In this document: piece after piece, positions 42,633 to 53,951 of the stretch | How positions within the stretch are numbered: position 1 is the stretch's first letter | How the letters are laid out: each line of letters opens with the position of its first letter | Source of the DNA: Sphaerisporangium fuscum | Lineage (GTDB): Bacteria; Actinomycetota; Actinomycetes; Streptosporangiales; Streptosporangiaceae | Direction: 5' to 3' | Assembly (NCBI RefSeq): GCF_018531465.1 | Contig: NZ_JAHDTF010000002.1 | Location: 338,811-402,810, forward strand | DNA length: 64,000 nt | Translations under genes and position numbers: made by a program | The notes under the pieces: generated by a model | Database searches by the model: none | Seen by the model: the letters and a program-made list of their open reading frames with translations, nothing else | Told to the model about the DNA's origin: nothing

Positions 42633-43577
42633 TCAGTTCGGGCGGGGCGCGAGCCGGTCGAGTTCGGTGAGGGTCTGCTCGTCGGGGATCCAGGCGGCCG
42701 CCGCGGCGTTGGCCTTGACCTGCTCGGGGCGCGTCGCACCGGCGATCACCGACGACACGGCGGGCTGGGCGAGGAGGCCGCCGATCGCGACGTCGAGCAG
42801 GGTCACGCCGTGCCGCCGGGCGAAGTCCTCCAGCTTCTCCACCACATCGAAGCGCGCGTCGGTGAGGTACTCCGCGCGGCCCGACAGCCGGGTGCCCTCC
42901 GGGGCCTGCTCCCCCCGGCGGTACTTGCCCGTGAGCAGCCCGTTCGCCAGCGGGAAGTACGGCAGCAGCCCGACCCCGTGGTGCAGCAGCGAGGGGACCA
43001 GCTCCCGCTCGGCCCGCCGGTCCAGCAGGCTGTACTCGTTCTGCGCGCTGACGAAACGCTCGTACCCCTCGGTGCGGGCGATCCATTCGGCGTCCGTGAC
43101 CTGCCATCCCGCGAAGTTGGACGAGCCGACGTACCGGACCTTGCCCTCGCGCACCAGGTCGGACAAGGTCGACAACGTCTCTTCGATGGGCGTCGAGGAG
43201 TCGGGGAAGTGGAGCTGGTACAGGTCGATCCAGTCCGTCCGCAGGCGCCGCAGCGACCGCTCCACGGCCCTCCGGATGTACCGGCGGGAGCCGCGCGCAC
43301 CCCAGTCCGGGCCGTTCGCTCCCTGCACGTCGCCACCGAACTTGGTCGCCAGCACCACCTGGTCGCGGCGGCCCTGCAGCACCTCGCCGAGGTACGTCTC
43401 CGACTCGCCGTAGATGTCGGCCGTGTCGATCAAGGTGACTCCGAGGTCGAGCGCCGTGTCCACGACGGCGCGGGTGGCCTCGAGGTCGATCCTGCGCCCG
43501 AAGTTGTTGGCGCCCAGGCCGAGGGCCGAGACGACCAGCCCCGAGTTCCCCAGCCTGCGGTACTTCATGTCCGTCAT
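42633..43577 (-). CDS. Aldo/keto reductase
   Basis: The 314-aa NADPH-dependent reductase has the (beta/alpha)8 barrel signatures: DTADIYGESETYLGEVL with the catalytic Asp and Tyr, VVLATKFG with the Lys, YQLHFPDSSTP with the His, and ASxFAGWQ (SSNFAGWQ). The C-terminal coenzyme block SSVIAGATRPEQVKANA is present. It resembles YajO/tas-type general aldehyde reductases. It begins MTDMKYRRLG, which can start at either Met. It lies 82 bases upstream of the GH15 gene in the same direction. The substrate is unknown. Confidence 0.93.
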   Translation of the reverse strand: MTDMKYRRLGNSGLVVSALGLGANNFGRRIDLEATRAVVDTALDLGVTLIDTADIYGESETYLGEVLQGRRDQVVLATKFGGDVQGANGPDWGARGSRRYIRRAVERSLRRLRTDWIDLYQLHFPDSSTPIEETLSTLSDLVREGKVRYVGSSNFAGWQVTDAEWIARTEGYERFVSAQNEYSLLDRRAERELVPSLLHHGVGLLPYFPLANGLLTGKYRRGEQAPEGTRLSGRAEYLTDARFDVVEKLEDFARRHGVTLLDVAIGGLLAQPAVSSVIAGATRPEQVKANAAAAAWIPDEQTLTELDRLAPRPN

Positions 43578-43704
43578 GTCATCTGCCTTCCGATATCAGC
43601 GGTCACACGAAAAGTGTTCGGCATGTCCTTCCCCTCACCGTATTAAGGGTTCCGGACGGGACGGCAGGCGGATCGCCCCTACGCGGGCGGGCGGATGGAG
43701 CAGG

Positions 43705-45093
43705 ATGACGGGCATGACCTCAGTGCGGCACAGCGTCCGGGCCCTCCTGTTCGACGGGGACGAGATCATCCTGTTCAAGCGGCTACGGCCGGGACGGGAA
43801 CCGTACTGGATCACCCCGGGCGGCGGGGTGGAGCCCGGGGACGGTTCGCTGGAGCAGGCCCTGCGCCGCGAGCTGGACGAGGAGCTGGGCGCCCTCGCCG
43901 GGCCGGCGCTGCGGGTGTTCACGCTCGCGGAACCGGGCGCGGTGACGACGGTGTACGCCTGCCGGCTCGTCGCGATGGACCTGTCGCGCCGCAGCGGGCC
44001 GGAGTTCCTGGATCCCGGGAACGGGACCCACGAGATCCAGCGTGTCCGCCCGGACAAGATCCGCGAGCTGAACCTCGTGCCCACCGAGCTGCGGGAGTTC
44101 GTCGCCGACGCGGGCCCGGCACTGCCCGCGCTGCTCGACACCGCGACCTACGCGCCCGGCCGCTACCGGCCGGTGGTCGACGTCCACCTCCTGCTGCTGG
44201 ACGAGGGCCGCGTACTGCTCGGCCACCGCCAGGGCACGGGCTACGCCGACGGCGAGTGGCAGATCATGCCGTCGGGGCATCTGGAAGAAGGGGAGTCCGT
44301 CATCGGGACCGCCGTCAGGGAGGCGAGGGAGGAGCTGGGGATCGAGGTCGCCGGATGCGAGGTGGTCCACGTCATGCACCACCGCAATCCGGGCGGCACC
44401 GCGCGGATCGGGCTGTTCCTGACGGCTGGGACGGTGACCGGGAGCCCCGTGAACGCCGAGCCGCACAAGTGCGCCGAGCTGGGCTGGTTCCCGATGGACC
44501 GGCTGCCCGAGCGCACCGTGCCGTACGCCCGCGCGGGCATCGAGGCGGTACGCCGGGGGGTGCCCTTCTCACTGCACGGCTGGGACGAACCGACCGCCGC
44601 CGACCTGGACGCCGAGGCGGCGCGGGCCGGGTACCCCGAGGTGACGATCTGCCTGGCGGGGCACCGGGACGACGCCGTACTCGTGATCTCGGACACCGAA
44701 ACCGACCGCCTCCCGTCCACCCCGGTACGGCCCGGCGAGGGCCTCGGGGAGGCCGTGTCCCGCTTGGCGTCCGGCATGGCAGCGCAGGGCCATGTGGCAT
44801 CCGGCGAGGAGACGCAGGGCGATACGGCATCCGGCGAGGTAGCGCTCGGAACGAAGAAGGCCGCCGGCGAGGCGCGGTTCCTCGGCGCGGAGGAGACCGC
44901 CGGCGAGGCGCGGTTCCTCGGCGCGGCCGACTACGTCTCGCCGTCCGGCGTCACGGGCCGCCGCCTCACCTTCGCCGCCCCGCTCACCCGGACTCCCGAC
45001 GCCCGCAGGGGCGAACGCCTCCTCGCCCTCACGGACGTCGACGGTTCCCACCTGTCCCACCTCGACCGCGAACTGATCACGCGAATCCGGTGA
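43705..45093 (+). CDS. Protein with two NUDIX hydrolase domains
   Basis: The 462-aa protein carries two NUDIX domains. The first Nudix box reads GGGVEPGDGSLEQALRRELD-EELG (about residues 37-60) and the second GHLEEGESVIGTAVREAR-EELG (about 195-217); both keep the REXXEE core or near it. After domain 2 there is a C-terminal region with a low-complexity, repeated linker (ASGEETQGDTASGEV, GEARFLGA twice). Such tandem NUDIX proteins might clean up nucleotide derivatives, one of the domains perhaps being a substrate-binding copy. The ATG at 43705 (MTGMTSVRH) has GGAG four bases upstream; the ATG at 43714 is possible. Divergent to the aldo/keto reductase. Confidence 0.85.
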   Translation: MTGMTSVRHSVRALLFDGDEIILFKRLRPGREPYWITPGGGVEPGDGSLEQALRRELDEELGALAGPALRVFTLAEPGAVTTVYACRLVAMDLSRRSGPEFLDPGNGTHEIQRVRPDKIRELNLVPTELREFVADAGPALPALLDTATYAPGRYRPVVDVHLLLLDEGRVLLGHRQGTGYADGEWQIMPSGHLEEGESVIGTAVREAREELGIEVAGCEVVHVMHHRNPGGTARIGLFLTAGTVTGSPVNAEPHKCAELGWFPMDRLPERTVPYARAGIEAVRRGVPFSLHGWDEPTAADLDAEAARAGYPEVTICLAGHRDDAVLVISDTETDRLPSTPVRPGEGLGEAVSRLASGMAAQGHVASGEETQGDTASGEVALGTKKAAGEARFLGAEETAGEARFLGAADYVSPSGVTGRRLTFAAPLTRTPDARRGERLLALTDVDGSHLSHLDRELITRIR

Positions 45094-45127
45094 CGCTCAC
45101 GCGGTACCAACGAGTGTTCACCAGGCA

Positions 45128-45183
45128 CCCCGCCGCACAACGGCGCCGACATCGCCGCACCACATCCCGCCGACGCGGCGCCC
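45128..45183 (-). repeat. Dispersed repeat, copy at the second locus
   Basis: This segment aligns with 13091-13148 over about 56 bases at roughly 45 positions by eye, including the stretches CGGCGCCGAC and CCGCCGACGCGGCGCC. It thus belongs to the family that has its best copies at 12636 and 12795, more than 32 kb away. Confidence 0.65.
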
Positions 45184-45213
45184 GATCGAAACCCATTACA
45201 CAGCGGCCGGCAG

Positions 45214-45442
45214 GGGAGAACCAGGCCCGACGCGGCATCGATCCAACACCCACCACATCCCGACGAACAGGAGAGAACCGGACCCGACACGGCAACCGAA
45301 TCCCCCACGAACACGGGAGAACCAGGCCCGACACGGCACCGATCCAACAGCCACCACATCCCGACGAACAGGAGAGAACCGGACCCGACACGACACCGAA
45401 TCCCCCCACGAACACGGGAGAACCAGGCCCGATCACGGCACC
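45214..45442. repeat. 101-bp tandem repeat, 2.3 copies
   Basis: Units start at 45214, 45315 and 45416 with exact 101-base spacing. Each begins GGGAGAACCAGGCCCGA and includes CCACCACATCCCGACGAACA. Each unit is itself made of two related halves (GGGAGAACCAGGCCCGACAC and GAGAGAACCGGACCCGACAC), so the repeat grew in two steps. Confidence 0.85.
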
Positions 45443-45480
45443 CCATCCCACCCGGACCGTCCGGGCGGGATGGGGTGCCG
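45436..45480 (-). terminator. Large terminator hairpin of the GH59 gene
   Basis: A stem of about 21 bp with a single mismatch (CGGCACCCCATCCC-A-CCCGGA against the right arm) and a CCG loop lies 18 bases past the GH59 stop codon. It also faces the NUDIX gene and could stop both transcripts. Confidence 0.75.
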
Positions 45481-45497
45481 TCAGGGGGTGCGAGGGG

Positions 45498-48204
<2,707 letters not shown>

Positions 48205-49131
48205 ATGACGATGCGGTTCGAGCACGAGTTCACCGTCCCCGTGCCGATCGAGCAGGCGTGGTCGGTGCTTCTCGATGTCGAGCGGGTGGCGCCGTGCCTG
48301 CCGGGGGCGACGCTCGACACCGTGGACGGCGACGTCTTCACCGGCCGGATGAAGGTCAAGGTCGGCCCGATCACCGTGACCTACCGGGGCGAGGCGTCGT
48401 TCCAGTCGGTCGACAAGGACGGCCACTCCCTCAGCCTCAAGGCGTCGGGCAAGGAGGCGCGCGGCACCGGCACCGCGAGCGCCGTCGTCAACGCCTCGCT
48501 GGCCGGGGAGGGCGCCCAGACCAAGGTCACCGTCCACACGTCGTTCAACGTGACCGGACGCCCGGCGCAGTTCGGCCGGGGGGTCATGGCCGAGGTCGGC
48601 GCCAAGCTCATCGACCGGTTCGCCGCCAACCTCGCGGCGCTGCTGCGGGAGACGCCCGACGAGCTGAGCGCGGCGGCCCTGGCGGAGGGGGCGGCCCCGC
48701 CGCTGACCGAGGAGCCGGCCGTCACGCCGTTCAACCAGCCCGTCGCCAGCCCGTTGGACGAGCTCACCGCCGGCACGCCGGGCGAGGCACCCGCCACGGC
48801 GGAGTTCGAGGCGGCGGCCGCGTTCGAGGCGCCGGCCGCCAGGAGCGTCCCGGAGCCGGTCCCCTCCGCCGAGGAGCCCTCGGCCTCACCGGCCGGGCGT
48901 CATCTCACCGCCGTCCCCGACTCCTACGACGCCGCGTACGCCGAGCAGGCCGCGGGTCGCGAGGCGCACCCCGCCGGGACGGCTCCCGTCTCGCGCGGCG
49001 AGGAGGAGGCCCTCGACCTGCTGGAGATCGCCGGAGTGCCGCTGCTGAAGCGGCTGGTCCCGGTGGCCGGCGCCCTCGCCGTCGTGGTCTTCCTCGGCTG
49101 GCTGCTACGCCGGGTCCTCGCGCGCCGCTGA
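48205..49131 (+). CDS. SRPBCC/CoxG-like protein with C-terminal membrane anchor
   Basis: The N-terminal 150 residues (FEHEFTVPVPIEQAWSVLLDVERVAPCLPGATLD, GRMKVKVGPITVTYRG) form a START/SRPBCC domain of the CoxG type, found with molybdenum hydroxylases and thought to recruit the CO dehydrogenase to the membrane. After an Ala/Glu/Pro-rich linker (about 150-270) a single membrane helix (LLKRLVPVAGALAVVVFLGW) and an LRRVLARR tail anchor it. This fits a membrane tether for the CoxSLM-type enzyme encoded about 7.5 kb upstream. The ATG at 48205 has GAGGAG upstream. Its 3' end overlaps the EamA gene tail-to-tail by 27 bases. Confidence 0.87.
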   Translation: MTMRFEHEFTVPVPIEQAWSVLLDVERVAPCLPGATLDTVDGDVFTGRMKVKVGPITVTYRGEASFQSVDKDGHSLSLKASGKEARGTGTASAVVNASLAGEGAQTKVTVHTSFNVTGRPAQFGRGVMAEVGAKLIDRFAANLAALLRETPDELSAAALAEGAAPPLTEEPAVTPFNQPVASPLDELTAGTPGEAPATAEFEAAAAFEAPAARSVPEPVPSAEEPSASPAGRHLTAVPDSYDAAYAEQAAGREAHPAGTAPVSRGEEEALDLLEIAGVPLLKRLVPVAGALAVVVFLGWLLRRVLARR

Positions 49132-50070
49132 CGTCCCGGCGAGCAGGACCCCGGCGCCGCCGAGGACGAGGCCGGCGACGGCGAGCGGGTGCAGCGACTG
49201 GGCGGCGAGCAGCCAGGCCAGCAGGGCCGTCACCGAGGGGGTCAGGAAGAACACCGTGCTCACCCGGCTGGCGGAGGAGCGGAGCAGCATCTTGTTGAGC
49301 AGGATGAACGCCGCGATCGAGTTCACCAGCACCATCCATCCCACCGACGCGCCGAACGTCGCCCAGTCCGACACGCGCGGGGTCTCGACCGCCACGCAGG
49401 CCAGCCCGACCGCCGGGGCGCTGACGAGCAGCTGGACCGCCGTTCCCGTGCGGACGTCCATCTTCTCGACGTAACGCTTCTGGTAGAGCGTGCCGGCGCT
49501 CAACCCGGCCAGCCCGGCCAGGCACAGCGCCACTCCCCAGCCGGAGAGGCTCACCCGGTCGGCGACCGCGAGGATCACGCCGGACGCGCCGAGGGCGAAG
49601 CCGAGCCACTGCCGCCGGGTGACCCTCTCCCCGAGGAACCGCGCGGCCAGCGCGATGACGACGGGGTTGAGTCCCTGCACGAGGGAGACGACGGCCGCCG
49701 GGAAGCCCATGCCGAGGGCGGAGTAGAAGGCGCCGAACTGGACGGCCTGGATCAGCAGGCCGGACACGGCGATGTGCGCCAGCGCCCGGCCGCGTGGCCA
49801 GGGGGCGCGGGTGACCAGGGCGTACCCGGCGAGCAGCACCCCGGCCAGGGCGAAACGGGCGAACATCAGCAGCAGCGGCGGCGCCACCCTGACGCCGGGG
49901 ATGCCGGCGATGAAGGCGCTGCTCCAGAGGACGACGAACACCGGTGGCCCGAGCGCCGTCAGGCGCCCGCCACCGGCGCGCGGCCTTCCCGCACGCTCCT
50001 GCGCCGCGGAACCGGACCGGGGCGGTGGTCCGGGAGTCGAGGTGGACAGGTCCGGCTCCGCCGGCGTCAT
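49105..50070 (-). CDS. DMT/EamA-family transporter
   Basis: The 321-aa membrane protein has ten hydrophobic segments in two EamA repeats (first GPPVFVVLWSSAFIAGIPGV with the PxxxxxxW-type start; repeat 2 from SGWGVALCLAGLAGLSAGTLYQKRYV). These are drug/metabolite exporters, often for amino acids or purines. The disordered N-terminal 40 residues are Pro/Ser-rich. I choose the ATG at 50070, with AAGGA five bases upstream; longer readings overlap the antiterminator gene. It is 20 bases downstream of glpP-like and may be cotranscribed with the glycerol operon. The substrate is unknown. Confidence 0.88.
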   Translation of the reverse strand: MTPAEPDLSTSTPGPPPRSGSAAQERAGRPRAGGGRLTALGPPVFVVLWSSAFIAGIPGVRVAPPLLLMFARFALAGVLLAGYALVTRAPWPRGRALAHIAVSGLLIQAVQFGAFYSALGMGFPAAVVSLVQGLNPVVIALAARFLGERVTRRQWLGFALGASGVILAVADRVSLSGWGVALCLAGLAGLSAGTLYQKRYVEKMDVRTGTAVQLLVSAPAVGLACVAVETPRVSDWATFGASVGWMVLVNSIAAFILLNKMLLRSSASRVSTVFFLTPSVTALLAWLLAAQSLHPLAVAGLVLGGAGVLLAGTSAAREDPA

Positions 50071-50090
50071 GGGGGTCCTTCCAGGGGTTC

Positions 50091-50702
50091 TCAGGAGCCG
50101 CGCAGCGCCGCGCGGCGCAGCTCCCACAGATTCTCGTCGGAGGTGCAGACTCCCGCCGCGCCGTGCCGGAGCGCCTCGGACACGTCCGCCTCGGCCTGGA
50201 CGAATCCGGCGGCGAGGTACGGCACGCCGAGGTCCCTGGCGTGCCGCTCCACGTAGCGCAGCACGACCGCGGGCATGAGCTGGACCAGGTCCGGCTGCGA
50301 CCGGGCGATGGACTGGATGCTGCGCTGCAGGTTGGAGCGGTCGGTCACGAACACCTTCTGCATGGCCAGCAGGCCCAGTCCGTTCGCCCGTTCGACGATC
50401 GCCGCGCGGGTGGAGCAGATCCCGATCGCCCCGATCCCTTTCAGGAAGGTCAGGGCGCCGGGGTCGTGTCCCAGGCCCGGTGTCGAGTCCATGTTGACGA
50501 ACACGATCTTTCCCGCGGCGACGGTACGCCGCACCGTCGCGGTCAGGTCGCCGAGCGGGACCGAGGCGAGGATGCCGAGCGGGGTGGCGGTGGTGGTGAA
50601 CCGCTCCGCCATCGCCACGCCGACCAGTGACGCCATGACGGGGTATTCGGCCAGCGCGGCCAGCAGGCGTCGATCGACGGGGCGTTTGGGGCGAGAAGTC
50701 AC
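50091..50702 (-). CDS. GlpP-type glycerol-3-phosphate-responsive antiterminator
   Basis: The 203-aa protein aligns with GlpP of Bacillus along its length: KIVFVNMDSTPGLGHDPGAL, GAIGICSTRAAIVERANGLG (the GIISTR region), SIQSIARSQPDLVQLMPAVV and AGFVQAEADVSEALRHGAAGVCTSDENLWEL. GlpP, when bound to G3P, binds the leader mRNA of glycerol genes and prevents termination. Here it lies fifth in the glycerol operon, 22 bases after the flavoprotein gene. The operon leader has a strong hairpin (57035-57079) that could be its target. Whether actinobacterial members bind RNA has to be shown. Confidence 0.88.
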   Translation of the reverse strand: MTSRPKRPVDRRLLAALAEYPVMASLVGVAMAERFTTTATPLGILASVPLGDLTATVRRTVAAGKIVFVNMDSTPGLGHDPGALTFLKGIGAIGICSTRAAIVERANGLGLLAMQKVFVTDRSNLQRSIQSIARSQPDLVQLMPAVVLRYVERHARDLGVPYLAAGFVQAEADVSEALRHGAAGVCTSDENLWELRRAALRGS

Positions 50703-50724
50703 CGATACACCTTATGTAGGGCTA

Positions 50725-52281
50725 TCAGCTGGCCGCGCGGGCGTCGAAACGGCTCGGCAGGCCCAGCTTCCCGGGATTCATGATCCCGGCCGGGTCCAGA
50801 GCCTCCTTGACCGCCACCAGCGTGCCGAAGCCGCTGCCGAGCGACCGCTCGACGTACGGCGAGCGCAGCAGCCCGACGCCGTGGTGATGGCTGATCGCGG
50901 CGCCGTGCCGGATGAGCACCTCGTTCGCGGCGTCCCACGCGGCCCGGTACCACTCGCGGCGGCGGCCGCGTTCCACGTCCCCGCGCAGCGAGAAGTACAG
51001 GCACGCCCCGTCGGTGTAGGCGTGCGACTGGTGCGCGGAGGCGCGCAGCGTCCCCGGGACGGCCTCGATGGCGGCCACCACCTCCTCGTAGATCGCCGGC
51101 AGTGACGACCAGGGCGCGGCGATCTCGCACGTGTCGGCGACGAAACCGGGGCCCTTGGCGAAACCGTCGCCGGACTTGCCGACCAGCATCCGCTCGTCCA
51201 GCCAGCGGGCGAGGACCGCGTCCCCGTCGAGGGTCACCGGAGCCCGCCCGCCGCAGACGTCCGCGACGACGGCCATGGTGGCGTCGACCAGCGCCGGGTC
51301 CCCCTCGTCGGCGATGAGCAGCACGTTGGTGCCGGGCACGCCGAAGTGGGTGCCGCTCTCGTGCGCGTCGTACAGGCGCAGCACGGCGGGGGTCGCGCCA
51401 CGCTGGAGGATCTCGCGGCAGGCGTCCAGGCCGGCGGCGAAGGTGTCGAACCCGTAGGCGAGGCCCGCCGCGTAGGAGGGCAGGCGGTGGGTGCGCAGGC
51501 GCAGCCGCGTGATCACGCCGAGGGTGCCTTCGGAGCCGATGAACAGTTGCCGCAGGTCCGGGCCGACGGCGGCGCGGGGGTAGGTGCCGTAGCTCGCCGT
51601 GGTCCCGTCGGGAAGGACCACGTCCAGCCCGACGACCATGTCCTCGATCTTGCCGTACCGGGTGGACAGCTGACCGGCGCCGCGGCAGGCCGCCCAGCCG
51701 CCGACCGTGGAGATGGCGAAGGCCGACGGCCAGTGCCCGGTGGTCGCGCCGTGCACCTCCTGGAGCTCCTTCTCGAACAGGTCGCCGAACATGCCCGCCT
51801 GCACCTCGACGATCATCGACTCGGCGTCGAAGGAGAGGATCCGGTTGAGCCGGCAGACGTCCAGCACGACCCCGCCGAACACCGGCAGGGCGGCGCCCAG
51901 CACGTTGCTGCGACCGGCCGAGACCGTCAGGGGGATGCCGTGCGCCCGGCAGAGGCGGACCACGGCCGCCACCTGCTCCTCGTCGGCCGCCTCGACGATC
52001 ACGGCGTCCGGGGTCGCCGGCTCGCCGTCCGTCTCGCCGATGGACGTGCCCGCCCACCAGTCGCGGGTGCGCCTGACCACCTCGTCGCGGTCGGTGTGGA
52101 CGGCGGCGGCCACCGCGCGCAGCTCGGCGACGACGGCCTCGGGAACCTCGACCACGAGGCTCTGCAGACTGGCCTTCCCGTCCCCGGGCGGGCAGTCGGC
52201 GGCCCAGCGCGGCGGGGTGGGCGCGCCGACGACGTAGTCGCCCCGGTTGAAGGGGTGGGTGATGGTCTGCCTGCTGATCAT
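50725..52281 (-). CDS. FAD-binding oxidoreductase resembling alkyl-dihydroxyacetonephosphate synthase
   Basis: The 518-aa protein has an N-terminal PCMH-type FAD domain (VTVSAGRSNVLGAALPVFGG, GHWPSAFAISTVGGWAACRG) and a C-terminal FAD-linked oxidase domain. The motif SHHHGVGLLRSPYV, close to the HHHGVG of the ether-lipid enzyme alkyl-DHAP synthase, is present. It starts with the ATG at 52281, which overlaps the glpD stop (ATGA). Its place between glpD and glpP suggests it acts on DHAP, G3P or a derivative. The exact reaction is not known; related actinobacterial proteins are annotated only as FAD-linked oxidases. Confidence 0.85.
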   Translation of the reverse strand: MISRQTITHPFNRGDYVVGAPTPPRWAADCPPGDGKASLQSLVVEVPEAVVAELRAVAAAVHTDRDEVVRRTRDWWAGTSIGETDGEPATPDAVIVEAADEEQVAAVVRLCRAHGIPLTVSAGRSNVLGAALPVFGGVVLDVCRLNRILSFDAESMIVEVQAGMFGDLFEKELQEVHGATTGHWPSAFAISTVGGWAACRGAGQLSTRYGKIEDMVVGLDVVLPDGTTASYGTYPRAAVGPDLRQLFIGSEGTLGVITRLRLRTHRLPSYAAGLAYGFDTFAAGLDACREILQRGATPAVLRLYDAHESGTHFGVPGTNVLLIADEGDPALVDATMAVVADVCGGRAPVTLDGDAVLARWLDERMLVGKSGDGFAKGPGFVADTCEIAAPWSSLPAIYEEVVAAIEAVPGTLRASAHQSHAYTDGACLYFSLRGDVERGRRREWYRAAWDAANEVLIRHGAAISHHHGVGLLRSPYVERSLGSGFGTLVAVKEALDPAGIMNPGKLGLPSRFDARAAS

Positions 52282-53951
52282 GAAAGTCCCTCCATCAGTA
52301 CGGTCTTCTCGCGCTCGACACCGGCGATGTAGTCGTCCACCTGCCGGGCGACCTCCTCCTTTGCCAGGCCCAGCTCTCGTCGCAGCAGCCGGCCGACCTC
52401 CGGGGCCGCCTTCACCGACAGGTCCCGGGCGAACACCCGCATCCGGGTGCGGCGGGACAGCACGTCGTCCACGCTGCGCGCCAGCTCGCACCGGGCCGCG
52501 TAGACGACCTCGGCCCGCAGGTACCCGGCGCCCTCGACGATCGGCTCGGCAAGCGAGGGATCTTCGTCGAAGAGCCGTGCCACGAACCTCGCCTCGGTGC
52601 CGTACCGCTCGCCCAGGTGGGCGCCGAGCCCGCCGGTCGCCGAGCTGGCCTCCGCGTCGTAGCCGGCGCCCCCCAGCAGCGGGAGGCCGGCGGTACGGCA
52701 GCGGGCGCGGCGGCCGAGCACCTTCAGCGCCTCGTCGACCACGAGCTCGCCCATGTGCCGGCTGGTGGTGAGCTTGCCGCCGGTGACGGTGACCAACCCG
52801 TGCTCGTCGGTCGAGATGCGGTGGTCGCGGCTCATGTCGAGCGTGGCGCCCTCCTTGCCGCCCACCAGGGGACGGAGCCCGGCGATCGAGCCGACCACGT
52901 CCGCGGGGGTGAGGTCGGCGTCGAACGCGGTGTTCGCCCCGTCGAGGAGATACTCCATCTCCTCGCGGGTGCACAGCACTTCGTCCAGGGAGCCGTCGTA
53001 GTCGGTGTCGGTCGTGCCGACCACCACCACGTCCCCCCAGCGGGTGCAGGTCGCCCGGCGGGCCCGGCCCGGCACCGGCACGGTGACGGTGCCGTCGACG
53101 GGCAGCCGCGTCCACGGCACCACGATGTGCACGCCCTTGGCGGGCCGGATCCGCGGACGGTGACCGGGGTCCGACAGCGCGTCGAGCCCGTCCGACCACA
53201 CCCCGGTCGCGTTGATCACCACGCCCGCCCGCACGTCGATGTCGCGGCCGTCGACCTCGACGGTCGCGCCGCGGACCCTGCCGCCCTCGTGGACGAGGCC
53301 GCGGCAGGCCGCGCCGTTGAGCACGGTCGCCCCGAAGTGCGCGGCGGTCCGGGCGATGGTCAGGGTGAGGCGCGCGTCGTCGGTGCGGCTGTCGTAGTAG
53401 AGCAGGCCGCCCTTGAGCCGGTCGGCGCGCAGCCGGGGGGCGCGGGCCAGGACCTCGGGCACGGTGAGCCGCTGGTGCAGCCTGCCGATGCGCCATCCTC
53501 CGGCGAGGTCGTAGGTCCACAGCAGGCCCTCGAACGCCTTGGCGATGCGCGCGTCGAAGACGCCGTCCTGGGCGAGCACGGGGAAGACGAACGGCAGCCG
53601 CTGCACCAGGTGCGGCGCGTTGCGGCGGAACCGCTGCCGCTCCAGCAGCGAGCGCCGGACCAGTGGCAGGTTGCCCTGCTCGATGTACCGGAGCCCGCCG
53701 TGCACCATCTTCGACGACTTGGAGGAGGTGCCCGAGGCGAAGTCGTCGCGTTCCACCAGCGCCACGCTCAGGCCACGGGTGACGGCGTCCAGCGCGGTGT
53801 AGCAGCCGGTCACGCCGCCTCCGACGACGAGGACGTCCACCGGGCGGGAGGCCAGCCGTTCGATCTGCTCCTGCCGGTCGAGGGTCAGCGGCGTCCGCCT
53901 GATGGCGCTCCTCGTCTCTGACCTCGTCTTTCGTTCGGGAAGCCGGATCAC
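52278..53951 (-). CDS. glpD: Glycerol-3-phosphate dehydrogenase (FAD-dependent)
   Basis: The 557-aa membrane-associated flavoprotein oxidises G3P to DHAP. It shows the FAD-binding start VDVLVVGGGVTGCYTALDAVTRGLSVALVERDDFASGTSSKSSK, then MVHGGLRYIEQGN, ARPAKGVHIVVP (IRPAKGVHIVVP) and VTGGKLTTSR. The GTG at 53951 overlaps the glpK stop (GTGA), with AGGAGG ten bases upstream; that settles the start even though the frame continues far upstream. The C-terminal DAO_C domain is complete (to MEGLS). It works with the kinase before it. Confidence 0.94.
   Translation of the reverse strand: MIRLPERKTRSETRSAIRRTPLTLDRQEQIERLASRPVDVLVVGGGVTGCYTALDAVTRGLSVALVERDDFASGTSSKSSKMVHGGLRYIEQGNLPLVRRSLLERQRFRRNAPHLVQRLPFVFPVLAQDGVFDARIAKAFEGLLWTYDLAGGWRIGRLHQRLTVPEVLARAPRLRADRLKGGLLYYDSRTDDARLTLTIARTAAHFGATVLNGAACRGLVHEGGRVRGATVEVDGRDIDVRAGVVINATGVWSDGLDALSDPGHRPRIRPAKGVHIVVPWTRLPVDGTVTVPVPGRARRATCTRWGDVVVVGTTDTDYDGSLDEVLCTREEMEYLLDGANTAFDADLTPADVVGSIAGLRPLVGGKEGATLDMSRDHRISTDEHGLVTVTGGKLTTSRHMGELVVDEALKVLGRRARCRTAGLPLLGGAGYDAEASSATGGLGAHLGERYGTEARFVARLFDEDPSLAEPIVEGAGYLRAEVVYAARCELARSVDDVLSRRTRMRVFARDLSVKAAPEVGRLLRRELGLAKEEVARQVDDYIAGVEREKTVLMEGLS

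Larger units (their letters stand above)
45094..45497. other. Repeat-rich intergenic region without a gene
   Basis: These 404 bases lie between two convergent genes. They contain a copy of the dispersed repeat (45128-45183), a 101-bp tandem repeat (45214-45442) and a large hairpin (45436-45480). Frames crossing it are made of repeat sequence and have no start signals. Confidence 0.7.
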
